64,000 bases of DNA, taken from positions 1-64,000 of the forward strand of contig NZ_JAERUC010000080.1 of assembly GCF_016745505.1 (NCBI RefSeq), in the 5' to 3' direction. Positions 1-8,149 of the stretch are shown piece after piece. Position 1 is the first letter of the stretch, and each line of letters starts with the position of its first letter. The notes beneath the pieces were generated by a model. The model saw only the letters and a program-made list of their open reading frames with translations, had not been told where the DNA came from and did no database searches. Both the position numbers and the translations under genes were made by a program. This stretch comes from Streptomyces silvae. GTDB lineage: Bacteria; Actinomycetota; Actinomycetes; Streptomycetales; Streptomycetaceae.

Positions 1-221
1 GCATCGAGGACTACAAGGTCCTGAAGAACAGCTGCCCGGCGACCGACACGGTCGCGGGCACGGCGTACGCCCTCTGCGGCAGCAACTGGTGGAGCTACGA
101 CACCCCGGCCACCATCGCCACGAAGATGGACTACAAGAGCGAGCAGGGCCTGGGAGGCACCTTCTTCTGGGAGCTCAGCGGCGACACGTCGGACGGTGAG
201 CTGATCCGGGCCATCAACTAG
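1..221 (+). CDS. GH18 chitinase, C-terminal end (partial)
   Basis: This is the last 72 codons of a gene that starts upstream of the window; reading begins at base 3 and stops at TAG 219-221. The visible residues include a WWSYDTP stretch followed by a GGTFFWELSGD segment, the last beta strand and conserved Trp of the (beta/alpha)8 barrel of GH18 chitinases, which hydrolyse chitin outside the cell. The catalytic DxxDxDxE motif is not in the window. A secreted bacterial chitinase (ChiC/ChiD type) is the likely identity. A G+C-rich hairpin follows the stop. Confidence 0.8.
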   Translation, partial: IEDYKVLKNSCPATDTVAGTAYALCGSNWWSYDTPATIATKMDYKSEQGLGGTFFWELSGDTSDGELIRAIN

Positions 222-255
222 CCCCGACGGGGTACACGACCCGCAGGGCGGGTCA

Positions 256-286
256 GGGGTGGGGTGCCGGGCGGGCGCCCCACCCC
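256..286. terminator. Bidirectional hairpin terminator between convergent genes
   Basis: A 12-bp stem (256-267 with 275-286, one G-T wobble) and a short loop lie between the chitinase stop at 221 and the stop of the minus-strand gene at 303. There is no U tract, which is common for Streptomyces terminators, so this is inference from structure and position. Confidence 0.6.
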
Positions 287-302
287 ACCCGTCGTCCCTG
301 GG

Positions 303-449
303 TCACATCAGTCCGGCCTGGGTGACGAACATGGCGAGGACGACGACGAGCGTCCAGCCCAGGATGTGCTCCAGGACCTTCGGCCCGTCCTTGGGGCCGC
401 CGGTACGGGCGCGGGCGTGGGTCCGGTTCTCGGCTGTGGTCGCGGTCAT
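303..449 (-). CDS. Small SCO1431-family membrane protein
   Basis: A 48-residue protein with a basic N-terminal half (HARAR, then a Gly/Pro/Lys segment) and one C-terminal transmembrane helix, residues about 28-44 (ILGWTLVVVLAMFV). Its size, the GPKVLEH sequence before the helix and its place beside a chitinase fit the SCO1431 family of small Streptomyces membrane proteins, as I recall that family; the function is unknown. The ATG at 449 was chosen because longer in-frame extension runs into sequence with no sensible composition and would overlap the next gene. Confidence 0.68.
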   Translation of the reverse strand: MTATTAENRTHARARTGGPKDGPKVLEHILGWTLVVVLAMFVTQAGLM

Positions 450-706
450 GGCATCTCGCTCGGTCGCTCGGCTGTGGTCGTCCCCCGTGACCCGACCACA
501 GTGCCAGCGCGGGCGGGCACGACGGTAGAGACCCGGATCACAGCGGCGGGCCCGACCGGAAGCCGCCGGTCCGCTTCTTCCCCGGCACCACACGGGAAGC
601 GCGGGATCCCGGCCGTACGGACTGTGGGGGACGCCACAGGGCGCGGCCCAGGGCCCGGCCCTCGCGCGCGGCGGGGCCCGGCCCGTACTGCGGAGTCCCG
701 CCCGGC

Positions 707-1729
707 TCAGGAGCGGAGCTTCCTCAGCTCCGCGGCGAGGGAGCTGATGGCCGCGGGGTTGCGCGGGCTCTCGACGAGGTCCACGTAGTCGAGGACGACG
801 ATCCGGTCGTTCTTGACGGCGGAGACGTTCGCGAGCGGCGCGTAGGACTTCAGGAACGCCCGCTTCCGCTCCGCGGTGGTGTCCCCGTAGTTGTTGATCA
901 CGATGACCTCGGGGTCGCGGGCGACGACGGTCTCCCAGCCCACCGTGGTCCAGCTGTCCTTCAGGTCCTTCATGATGTGGTCGCCGCCGGCCTTGGTGAT
1001 GATGTCGTGGGGGCCCGCGTAGGCACCGGAGGTCAGGGGCTTGTCCTGGCCGTCGTCGTAGAGGAAGACCCGCGGGCGGTCGGCGCCCTTCGGGGCCTTG
1101 GCCTGCGCCTCGGCCACCTGCTTGCGGAACGAGGCGATGAGCGCGCCGGCCCGGTCCTCGACATCGAAGATCCGGCCGAGGTTCCGCAGGTCGGTGTACA
1201 GCGCGTCGAGCGGTGCCATCACCCCGCGGGCCTTGCCCTGGCCGTTCCGGCACGACTCGCTGAGCAGGTACGAGTCGACGCCCACCCGCTCCAGCGCGGC
1301 GGGGGTGAAGCCCTCGCCCTCGCTGAAGCCGTAGTTCCAGCCGGCGAAGACGAGATCGGCGCCGGCGTCCAGGACCAGCTCCTTGTTGATCTGCTCCTTC
1401 GACAGCCACTTCGTCTTCCCGTAGCCGTCCTTCCAGGGGACGGAGGTCAGGTCCCCCTTGTCGTCGGGCATCACATAGCCGGCCATGTGGTCCTCGAGCC
1501 CGAGCGAGAACATGATCTCGGTGATGCCGACGTCATTGGTGACCACCCGCTGCGGCGCCTTGTCGTACGTCTTCTTCTCGCCGCAGTTCTCGACGGTCAC
1601 CGGGTAGTGGCCGCCGGCCGCCGGGGCGCCGTCCCCCTCCCCTCCTCCCGGGGCGACGTCCGCTCCGCAGCCGGCGAGGGACAGGGAGAGGGCGAGGGCG
1701 AGCGCGGCGGGGCGTACGAGGTCACGCAT
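707..1729 (-). CDS. ABC transporter substrate-binding lipoprotein, probably for cobalamin (BtuF-like)
   Basis: A 340-residue class III (FecB/BtuF/FhuD-like) binding protein. The N-terminus is a lipoprotein signal with a lipobox ending SLAGC (Cys20), followed by a Gly/Pro linker and two alpha/beta lobes joined by a long helix. The lipid-anchored protein would capture a corrinoid or siderophore outside the membrane and hand it to the permease. It is the last gene of a three-gene operon downstream of a cobalamin riboswitch, which argues for B12 rather than iron. The start at 1729 has AGGAG about 10 bases upstream; an in-frame ATG 16 codons earlier would bury the signal peptide and overlap the ATPase gene. 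Confidence 0.85.
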   Translation of the reverse strand: MRDLVRPAALALALSLSLAGCGADVAPGGGEGDGAPAAGGHYPVTVENCGEKKTYDKAPQRVVTNDVGITEIMFSLGLEDHMAGYVMPDDKGDLTSVPWKDGYGKTKWLSKEQINKELVLDAGADLVFAGWNYGFSEGEGFTPAALERVGVDSYLLSESCRNGQGKARGVMAPLDALYTDLRNLGRIFDVEDRAGALIASFRKQVAEAQAKAPKGADRPRVFLYDDGQDKPLTSGAYAGPHDIITKAGGDHIMKDLKDSWTTVGWETVVARDPEVIVINNYGDTTAERKRAFLKSYAPLANVSAVKNDRIVVLDYVDLVESPRNPAAISSLAAELRKLRS

Positions 1730-1773
1730 GGCGGTCAGGACTCCTTGGGCTGGACGGGGACGGGACGGGGCGC

Positions 1774-2547
1774 TCACGCGGAGGGGAGGCGGTCGAAGAG
1801 CAGCTGTACGGCGCCGGTCTCGGGGTGCGGCACGCGGTGCGCGCGTACGCCGAAGACGCCGGCCAGCAGCTCGGGCGTGAGGACGTCGTGGGGCGCGCCG
1901 GAGGCGACGATCCGCCCGGCGTCGATGACATGGAGGAGGTCGCAGTGCAGTGCGGCGAGGTTGAGGTCGTGCAGCGCGGTGAGCACGGTCAGTCCGCTGC
2001 CGCGCACCAGCGCGAGGACCTCCAACTGCTGGGCGATGTCGAGGTGGTTGGTGGGTTCGTCGAGCACCAGCACCTGTGGCTGCTGGGCGAACGCACGGGC
2101 GATCAGGACCCGTTGCTTCTCCCCGCCGGAGAGGGTGAGGAAGCCGCGGCCGGCCAGATGGCCGGCGCCGACGTCCTCCAGCGCGGTCGCGCAGATCCGG
2201 CGGTCCTCGTCGGTGGCGCGGGCCACCGCGCCCTGGTGCGGCTGGCGGCCCATGGCCACGATCTCGGCGACGGTGAAGTCGAATTCCGCGGCCACCTCCT
2301 GGGGAAGGGCCGCCAGCCTGCGCGCGCTCTCCCTGGCCGTCATGGCCCGCAGGTCGTCGCCGCCGACGCGGACCGAGCCGGCCGAGGGGCGCAGGGCACG
2401 GTAGACGCAGCGCAGCAGGGTCGACTTGCCGCTGCCGTTGGGCCCGACGAGGCCGACGACCTGCCCACTGCCCGCGCGCAGTGTGACGTCCTCGACGAGG
2501 CGCGCGCCGGCGATCTCGACGGTGAGCGTGTCGATGTCGATCTGCAT
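1774..2547 (-). CDS. ABC transporter ATP-binding protein (BtuD/FecE-like)
   Basis: A 257-residue ATPase of the FecE/BtuD class that powers a binding-protein-dependent importer. The Walker A motif GPNGSGKS is near residues 35-42, the signature LSGGEKQR near 136 and Walker B VLVLDEPTNHLD near 155-166, followed by the H-loop histidine in TALHDLN. Its ATG overlaps the permease stop by one base (TGATG), so the two are translationally coupled. The riboswitch upstream of the permease implies a corrinoid substrate; without it the family would usually be labelled iron-siderophore. Confidence 0.88.
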   Translation of the reverse strand: MQIDIDTLTVEIAGARLVEDVTLRAGSGQVVGLVGPNGSGKSTLLRCVYRALRPSAGSVRVGGDDLRAMTARESARRLAALPQEVAAEFDFTVAEIVAMGRQPHQGAVARATDEDRRICATALEDVGAGHLAGRGFLTLSGGEKQRVLIARAFAQQPQVLVLDEPTNHLDIAQQLEVLALVRGSGLTVLTALHDLNLAALHCDLLHVIDAGRIVASGAPHDVLTPELLAGVFGVRAHRVPHPETGAVQLLFDRLPSA

Positions 2548-3611
2548 CAGACGCCTCCGAAGGTGTAGGTGCGGCGGCGCATGAGCAGGACGAAGCACGG
2601 CACCCCGATGGCGGCGGTCAGTACGCCCACGGGCAGTTCGGCGGGCGCGAGCACCACGCGGGAGAGGATGTCCACCCAGATCAGCAGGACGGCGCCCGCC
2701 AGGGGTGCGACGGCCAGCAGCCGGCGGTGGTCCGCGCCGACCAGCATCCGTGCGGCGTGCGGGACCATCAGGCCCACGAAGCCGATCGCCCCGCTGACCG
2801 CGACCACCGCACCGGTGACGGCGGCGGAGACGAGGAAGAGCTCCTTGCGCAGGCGCCCGGCGTCCACTCCCAGGGCGGCCGCCGTCTCGTCGCCCATGGC
2901 GAGGGTGTTCAGGCGCCGTGCCGACCAGCCGAGGTGGGCGAGTCCGCAGAGCACGACGCCGGCGGCGATCGGCACGGACGACCAGGTGGCGCCGCCCAGG
3001 CTGCCGAGCAGCCACATCATCGCCGACCGTGCCGCCTCGCCCCGTTCGGCGGCGAACACCATGAAGGTGGTCACGGCCGAGAATCCGTAGTACATCGCGG
3101 TGCCGGTCAGCACGAGCCGGAGCGGTGTCAGCCCCCGGGGGGTCCGGGCGATCGTGTACACCAGCACCATGGCGAGGAGCGCGGAGAGGAAGGCCGCCGT
3201 GGACAGCGCCCAGACGCCGAGCGCCCCGAAGGCCCCGAAGATGAGCACGGCGTTGGCCCCGACCGCCGCGCCGGAGGAGATGCCGAGGACGAACGGATCG
3301 GCGAGCGCGTTGCGCACCATGGCCTGCACGGCGACACCGACGGCCGCCAGGCCCGCCCCGACGACCGCGGCGAGCACGGAGCGCGGGAAGCGGAGCTCCC
3401 AGACGATGGTGTACGAGGAGACCTCGTCCGGGGCGATGACGCCACCGGTCAGCCCCGCCCACAGATGGTGCAGCACCTCACCCCACGAGAGCCCCGACGC
3501 GCCGATCCCCGCCCCGCAGGCGAGGGACACCGGGAGCGCGACGCACAGGCCGGTCACGAGGAGGGGCAGGGGGACGCGCTCGGGCGGTATTCGGTCGGGG
3601 GGCGTGGCCAC
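2547..3611 (-). CDS. ABC transporter permease, FecCD/BtuC family
   Basis: A polytopic membrane protein of about 354 residues and some 9-10 helices, with the FecCD-family landmarks: GEVLHHLW near the first helix, RFPRSVLAAVVGAGLAAVG, ADPFVLGISSGAAVGA, and GxIGFVGLMVPHAARMLVG near the end. It forms the channel of the importer, first gene after the cobalamin riboswitch. The start is uncertain: I use GTG 3611, giving a short hydrophilic N-terminus before the first helix. A TTG at 3653 would add 14 residues. Neither has a strong ribosome binding site. Confidence 0.82.
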   Translation of the reverse strand: MATPPDRIPPERVPLPLLVTGLCVALPVSLACGAGIGASGLSWGEVLHHLWAGLTGGVIAPDEVSSYTIVWELRFPRSVLAAVVGAGLAAVGVAVQAMVRNALADPFVLGISSGAAVGANAVLIFGAFGALGVWALSTAAFLSALLAMVLVYTIARTPRGLTPLRLVLTGTAMYYGFSAVTTFMVFAAERGEAARSAMMWLLGSLGGATWSSVPIAAGVVLCGLAHLGWSARRLNTLAMGDETAAALGVDAGRLRKELFLVSAAVTGAVVAVSGAIGFVGLMVPHAARMLVGADHRRLLAVAPLAGAVLLIWVDILSRVVLAPAELPVGVLTAAIGVPCFVLLMRRRTYTFGGV

Positions 3612-3721
3612 AGGCGGACAACTTTCGCCTCGGGCCGTGCCTACGTCATCCAAGGAGCGGCTCGGGACGCCAGGCGCCGTTCGCAGCGCCTCTCGCAGTC
3701 CACGGCGATCAACAGGAGCTT

Positions 3722-3842
3722 CGCCACCGCGGGTGATCGGGCTTACGGAACCACGTGCCGGGTTCCGCCTACCGTTGCGGGTCAGCGCCGGACTTCGACC
3801 GGACTTCCCCCACGAGGCGTCTGCAGCCTAGCGCGTGCTCCG
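3722..3842 (-). promoter_or_regulatory. Cobalamin riboswitch (B12 element)
   Basis: Read on the minus strand, the leader of the importer operon has the conserved core of the adenosylcobalamin riboswitch in order: GTGGGGGAAG, a CCGG...TCCGG hairpin, the near-invariant CCCGCAAC, and a distal TAAGCCCGATCACC segment in the position of the AAGCCAGGANACC box. It ends about 110 bases before the permease start, so control could be at translation initiation or transcription elongation. B12 binding should shut the operon off. A covariance search with the cobalamin family model would settle it. Confidence 0.82.
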
Positions 3843-3918
3843 GGGCCGCCCGTCAGGGGGAAGCGCCGGCAGCCGTGGCGCATGTTTCCGGCCACCACGG
3901 GCCACCCGGGGCACCCAA

Positions 3919-3940
3919 TTAAGTCAGTTGATTGACTTAA
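3919..3940. promoter_or_regulatory. Palindromic operator, probably for the TetR regulator
   Basis: A perfect inverted repeat TTAAGTCA-N6-TGACTTAA sits 58 bases upstream of the tetR-type gene and in the divergent region from the importer. It is strikingly A+T-rich for this genome. Its size and position match an autoregulatory TetR-family operator; this is inference from symmetry and position. Confidence 0.65.
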
Positions 3941-3998
3941 ACGGAGGGAGCGATGTCTAGTTGCCCGGGAAGGCGATCCCAGGAAGGCAGTTGACGAC

Positions 3999-4652
3999 AT
4001 GGCGAACAGAACCGAGCCTCGCACCGGCCGCGGTGCCGGCACCCGCGAGGCCATCATGGCGGCGGCCGAGCGCCTCTACGCCGAGCACGGCCTGTCGAAC
4101 GTCTCCAACCGGCAGATCGGCGAAGCGGCGGGTCAGGGCAACAACACCGCCGTCAGCTACCACTTCGGCAGCAGGGCGACGCTCGTACGGGCCATCATGA
4201 GCCGGCACGGCGACGCGATCGACGTGATCCGCACGCGCTACGTGGAGGCCGCGGGCGACAGCACCGACCTGCGGGACTGGGTGCGCTGCTTCATGCGCCC
4301 GGTGACCGAGCACAACGCCGCCCTCGGAGTCCCGTCCTGGCACGCGCGTTTCTCCGTGCAGGTCATGACCGACCCCCTGATGCGGGTGCTGGTGGCGGAC
4401 GAGTCCCTCACCCGCGACAGCCTGCGGCGCACGCTCCAGGGGCTGGGCCGGTGCCTGCACGACATCGTTCCCCCCGAGGCCCGCAAGGGACGCGCCGACA
4501 TGGCCCGCCATCTGATCGTCCACACCTGCGCGGAGCGCGAGTACGCGCTGGCCGAGGCCCCCGCCGAGGCCGGCTCCTCCTGGGAGCGCACCGCCGACGC
4601 GCTGGAGGACGCGCTGGTGGGGCTGCTCGCCGCGCCCACCACCCGCCGCTGA
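3999..4652 (+). CDS. TetR family transcriptional regulator
   Basis: A 217-residue repressor-type regulator. Residues about 14-61 form the TetR DNA-binding domain: TREAIMAAAERLYAEHGL, then the helix-turn-helix with SNRQIGEAA and the usual SYHFGSRATLVRAI ending. The remainder is an all-helical ligand and dimer domain typical of the family. It heads a same-strand cassette with a ferredoxin, ferredoxin reductase and P450, which it probably controls in response to their substrate or product. AGGAAGG lies about 11 bases upstream of the ATG, and a palindrome at 3919-3940 is the likely operator. Confidence 0.88.
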   Translation: MANRTEPRTGRGAGTREAIMAAAERLYAEHGLSNVSNRQIGEAAGQGNNTAVSYHFGSRATLVRAIMSRHGDAIDVIRTRYVEAAGDSTDLRDWVRCFMRPVTEHNAALGVPSWHARFSVQVMTDPLMRVLVADESLTRDSLRRTLQGLGRCLHDIVPPEARKGRADMARHLIVHTCAEREYALAEAPAEAGSSWERTADALEDALVGLLAAPTTRR

Positions 4653-4691
4653 AGGACCACCCGGAACCGACCCATCCCGGAAGGGGACACC

Positions 4692-4892
4692 ATGAAGATC
4701 ACCGTGGACGAGGAGAAGTGCTGCGGCGCCGGTCAGTGCGTACTGATCGCGCCGGAGGTGTTCGACCAGCGTGACGAGGACGGCATCGTCGTCCTCCTCG
4801 ACGCCGCACCCCCGGCGGACCGGCACGAGGGGGTCCGTGAGTCCGCCGACCTCTGCCCCGCCGCCGCGATCCACCTCCACGAGGACGCGTGA
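4692..4892 (+). CDS. 3Fe-4S ferredoxin (P450 redox partner)
   Basis: A 66-residue soluble ferredoxin. Cysteines in a C-C-G-A-G-Q-C stretch (residues 10-16) and a later LCPAAAI motif give three cluster ligands, the pattern of the 3Fe-4S ferredoxins that feed electrons to Streptomyces cytochromes P450. The gene is preceded by AAGGGG and overlaps the reductase start by four bases (GTGA), so the two are made together. Confidence 0.9.
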   Translation: MKITVDEEKCCGAGQCVLIAPEVFDQRDEDGIVVLLDAAPPADRHEGVRESADLCPAAAIHLHEDA

Positions 4893-6094
4893 GCACGCCC
4901 TCGGGCGTGCTCGTCGTCGGAGCGGGCGCGGCCGGCCTCGCCGTGGTGGAGGGGCTGCGCCGCAAGGGCTACCGCGAGCGGATCACCCTGCTCGGTGAGG
5001 AAGCCGGCCTGCCGTACGACCGCCCGCCCCTGTCGAAGCAGGTGCTGGCCGGGGCGTGGGAGGCGGGGCGCACTCAGCTCCGTACGCGTGACGTACTCGA
5101 CGCCCTGGACGCCGAGTTCCTCCTCGGCGAGCGTGCGTCGGCCCTCGACGACGCCACCCGCACCGTGCGTACCGCGAGCGGGAGGGAGCTGAAGGCGGAC
5201 GCCGTCGTGGTGGCCACCGGACTGCGCGCGCGCCGGCTGCCCGGCCTGACCGGCCCTGCGGGTGTGCACGTGCTGCGGACCCTCGACGACGCCACACGGC
5301 TGCGCGGGGAACTGCTGGAGGCCAGGCGGGTCGTGGTCGTCGGGGACGGGGTGCTCGGCGCCGAGATCGCCGCCACGGCCCGGCTCATGGGTTCCGAGGT
5401 GACGCTCACCGGCCCGCAAGCCGCCCCGATGCGGGCGCAGTTGGGCCACGAGGCCGCCGGACTGCTCGCCGCGCTGCACACCGGGCACGGCGTGCGGCTG
5501 CGCCCGGACACCCTGGTGGAGGGGCTCGAGACCTCCGGGGGACGCGTCACCGGTGTCCGCGTGGCCGGCGGCGGGACGATCCCCGCCGACCTCGTCGTCG
5601 CGGCCGTCGGCAGCACCCCCGCCACGGACTGGCTGGCCGGCAGCGGGCTCGACCTGGAGGACGGCGTGGTCTGCGACTCCCGGTGCCGCGCCGCCGACGG
5701 TGTGTACGCCGCCGGGGACGTGGCCCGCTTCCACCACGAGGCCCTCGGCCGGTCCCTGCGGCTGGAGAACCGCACGAGCGCCACCGAGCAGGCGATGGTG
5801 GTCGCGGCGAACATCCTGGGCGAGGACCGCCCCTACAGCCCCGTCCCCTACTTCTGGACCGATCAGCTCGGCGTGAAGATCCAGGTGTACGGGCTGCCCA
5901 CGCCCACCGCCACGATGCACGTCGTCGAGGGCGACCCGGCGCAGGGCCGGTTCGTCGCCCGGTACGACGACGAGGGCCACCCCGTCGCCGTCCTCGGCTG
6001 GAGCATGCCCAAGCAGGCCCGCCTCCACCGACAGCACCTCCTCGACCGTTACGCCCCCGCGCCCCCGCCCGCGTCCGCTGCCACTCAGCGGTGA
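4889..6094 (+). CDS. FAD-dependent ferredoxin reductase
   Basis: A 401-residue flavoprotein that passes electrons from NAD(P)H to the adjacent ferredoxin. The N-terminal FAD-binding Rossmann motif GAGAAGLAV is near residues 11-19. A second dinucleotide-binding motif GDGVLGAEIA is near 150-160, and the FAD-contacting segment with DGVYAAGDVA is near 270. The C-terminal domain resembles that of putidaredoxin-type (class I P450) reductases. The GTG start overlaps the ferredoxin stop. The P450 follows 33 bases later. Confidence 0.9.
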   Translation: MSTPSGVLVVGAGAAGLAVVEGLRRKGYRERITLLGEEAGLPYDRPPLSKQVLAGAWEAGRTQLRTRDVLDALDAEFLLGERASALDDATRTVRTASGRELKADAVVVATGLRARRLPGLTGPAGVHVLRTLDDATRLRGELLEARRVVVVGDGVLGAEIAATARLMGSEVTLTGPQAAPMRAQLGHEAAGLLAALHTGHGVRLRPDTLVEGLETSGGRVTGVRVAGGGTIPADLVVAAVGSTPATDWLAGSGLDLEDGVVCDSRCRAADGVYAAGDVARFHHEALGRSLRLENRTSATEQAMVVAANILGEDRPYSPVPYFWTDQLGVKIQVYGLPTPTATMHVVEGDPAQGRFVARYDDEGHPVAVLGWSMPKQARLHRQHLLDRYAPAPPPASAATQR

Positions 6095-6127
6095 CCGGAA
6101 CCCACCTGCCCCCCACCGGAGAAGCCC

Positions 6128-7366
6128 ATGACCAGCACGCCCGCCACCCCCGAAGCCGGCACGCTCGACATCCCCGACTTCCCGCCGCCGCGTTCCCCCG
6201 AATGCCCCTTCGCCCCCTCCCCCGACCTGCGGGCGCTGTCCGGGTACGGGCCGCTCACCCGGGTCCGCTCCTGGGGCGACAGCACCCCCTGGGCCGTCAC
6301 CGGGCACGCCGAACAGAAGGCGCTGCTGTCCGACCCGCGCCTGAGCGTGGAGTTCACACGGCCGGGTTTCCCCAGCCCCGTGGACCCTTCGCACGCCCAC
6401 GCCGGCAGCACCGATCTGAGCTTCGTCGGCATGGACGACCCTGAGCACGCCCGGCTGCGCCGGATGGTCAGCGGCGCCTTCACCATCAAGCGGGTCGAGG
6501 CGATGCGCCCCCGTGTGCAGGAGATGGCCGACGACTTCATCGACGCCATGCTCCGGGGCCCCGGCCGGGCCGACCTCGTCCAGGATCTCGCCCTGCCCAT
6601 CCCCTCCCTGGTCATCTCCGAGATGCTCGGCGTCCCGTACGAGGACCACGCGTTCTTCCAGAGCAACAGCAAGGTCATCGTGTCCGCCGTGGCCTCCCCG
6701 CAGGAACGCGCGACGGCCCACGGCAATCTGGCCGGTTACCTCGACGAGCTCGTCGGCCGCAAGCTCACCGAGCCCGGCGACGATCTCCTCTCCAGCCTCT
6801 GCACGCAGATCGAGAGCGGCGAACTCACCCGCCGCGAGGCCGCCACGATGGGCGTGCTGCTGCTCCTGGGCGGACACGAGACCACCGCGAACATGATCAG
6901 CCTGGGCACGCTCCTTCTCCTGCAGCATCCCGACCAGCTCGCCCTCATCCGCGACACGGACGACCCCGCGGTCATCCGCACCGCCGTCGAGGAGCTCCTG
7001 CGCTACCTCTCCATCGTCCACCTCGGCCGGCGCCGCACCGCCGTGAAGGACATCGAGATCGCGGGTCGCACCATCCGCGCCGGGGAGGGCGTGATCCTCC
7101 TCGGCGAACTCGCCAACCGCGACCCCGAGGTCTTCCCCGAGCCCGACCGCCTCGACCTCACCCGCAACGCCCGCCACCACCAGGCCTTCGGGGCGGGCAG
7201 CCACCACTGTGTGGGCCAGCCGCTGGCGCGCATGGAGCTCCAGGTCATCTATCCCACCCTCTTCCGCCGCATCCCCACCCTCCGGACCGTCGACGCGCTC
7301 GAAGCGATTCCCTTCAAGTACGACGCCGTCATCTACGGACTGCACGCCCTGCCCGTCACCTGGTGA
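6128..7366 (+). CDS. Cytochrome P450
   Basis: A 412-residue soluble bacterial P450 monooxygenase. The I-helix motif GGHETT is at residues 248-253 (oxygen activation), the K-helix ExxR is around 289-292, and the heme loop FGAGSHHCVG is at 354-363 with Cys361 as the thiolate ligand. The sequence has the look of the CYP105/CYP107 group of Streptomyces, but I cannot assign a family. It ends a cassette that encodes its own regulator, ferredoxin and reductase; the substrate is unknown. Confidence 0.92.
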   Translation: MTSTPATPEAGTLDIPDFPPPRSPECPFAPSPDLRALSGYGPLTRVRSWGDSTPWAVTGHAEQKALLSDPRLSVEFTRPGFPSPVDPSHAHAGSTDLSFVGMDDPEHARLRRMVSGAFTIKRVEAMRPRVQEMADDFIDAMLRGPGRADLVQDLALPIPSLVISEMLGVPYEDHAFFQSNSKVIVSAVASPQERATAHGNLAGYLDELVGRKLTEPGDDLLSSLCTQIESGELTRREAATMGVLLLLGGHETTANMISLGTLLLLQHPDQLALIRDTDDPAVIRTAVEELLRYLSIVHLGRRRTAVKDIEIAGRTIRAGEGVILLGELANRDPEVFPEPDRLDLTRNARHHQAFGAGSHHCVGQPLARMELQVIYPTLFRRIPTLRTVDALEAIPFKYDAVIYGLHALPVTW

Positions 7367-7576
7367 CCGCCCGGGCCGGGGCCGGGGCGGCGCACGGGCG
7401 CCCCTCGGTCCCGGCCGCCCGGCGCACCGACCGCAGAAGCGGGCGGAAAGCCGGTATCGGCGCTCACAAGCAGCCGAAGGCTGGATATCGCCTCGCAGAC
7501 ACGATTCCGCCGTGCGACTCCTGGGCATGCCTTGGGACAGCCGCCCCGCGGGGGCCGTCCGACTGGGGGAAGTCCC

Positions 7577-8059
7577 GTGAACCATCTCGGCGTACAGCCC
7601 CGCTCCTCGCCCGCACGCCCGGCCGAGCTGGCCCTCCTCGGAAACGTGGAGCATCCGGCCACGCTGACCGTGGGAGATCTGCGCGACGGCTGGGAGCAGC
7701 ACCGGGCCGAGGTGGTCTTCGACTGCGCCACGAGCGGTCCGCAGCAGCACCGTTTCGAGGGGCCGCTGTTACGCGAGGTGGTCCTCGACGCGCACCCGTT
7801 GTTCGACGTCCGGCGGCGCAAGGACCGTTCCCGCTTCGTACTCGCGGTGTCCGGCGGTGACGGGCACCGCACCGTGCTGGCCTGGGCGGAGATCGACGCC
7901 GACTTCGGAGACGCCCCCGTGCTGCTGGCCACCCGGCTGGACGGCCGGGACCTGGACACGGCCGGAAGCCAGCTGGTGGTGCCCGTGGACCGGTGCGGTG
8001 CCCGCTACGTCAGCGCCATCACCCATGTGTGGGTGGGCGAGTGGGCGGTCCCGGCGTAG
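7577..8059 (+). CDS. Molybdopterin-oxidoreductase-like (SUOX fold) small protein
   Basis: A 160-residue protein whose core (VGDLRDGWEQH, VVFDCATSGPQQHRFEGPLLREVV, DRSRFVLAVSGGDG, ending with RYVSAITHVWVGEW) resembles the sulfite-oxidase/molybdopterin-binding domain in trimmed form. It lacks an N-terminal signal and the cofactor-ligating cysteine region is not evident, so it may be a cofactor-free relative. The GTG at 7577 is preferred because GGGGGA lies 6-11 bases upstream. It is monocistronic, convergent with the next gene. Function is unknown. Confidence 0.66.
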   Translation: MNHLGVQPRSSPARPAELALLGNVEHPATLTVGDLRDGWEQHRAEVVFDCATSGPQQHRFEGPLLREVVLDAHPLFDVRRRKDRSRFVLAVSGGDGHRTVLAWAEIDADFGDAPVLLATRLDGRDLDTAGSQLVVPVDRCGARYVSAITHVWVGEWAVPA

Positions 8060-8149
8060 GGGACGGGGTGCGGATCAGCTGTGGCCCGCCTCCGCCGGAG
8101 CCGGCGCGCTCGGCTCCCGGGGCAGCACGGCGACACCGGGCCCGGTCCG

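Noticed and set aside
303..1409. A 368-codon open frame that covers the small membrane protein and the binding-protein gene
   Set aside because: Only the last 48 codons (the membrane protein) look real; the rest is an out-of-frame shadow of the lipoprotein gene and is Arg/Gly-rich with no family features.
4733..7750. A 1005-codon open frame opposite the ferredoxin, reductase and P450 genes
   Set aside because: It is antisense to genes with clear catalytic motifs; such long shadow frames are usual in high-GC DNA.
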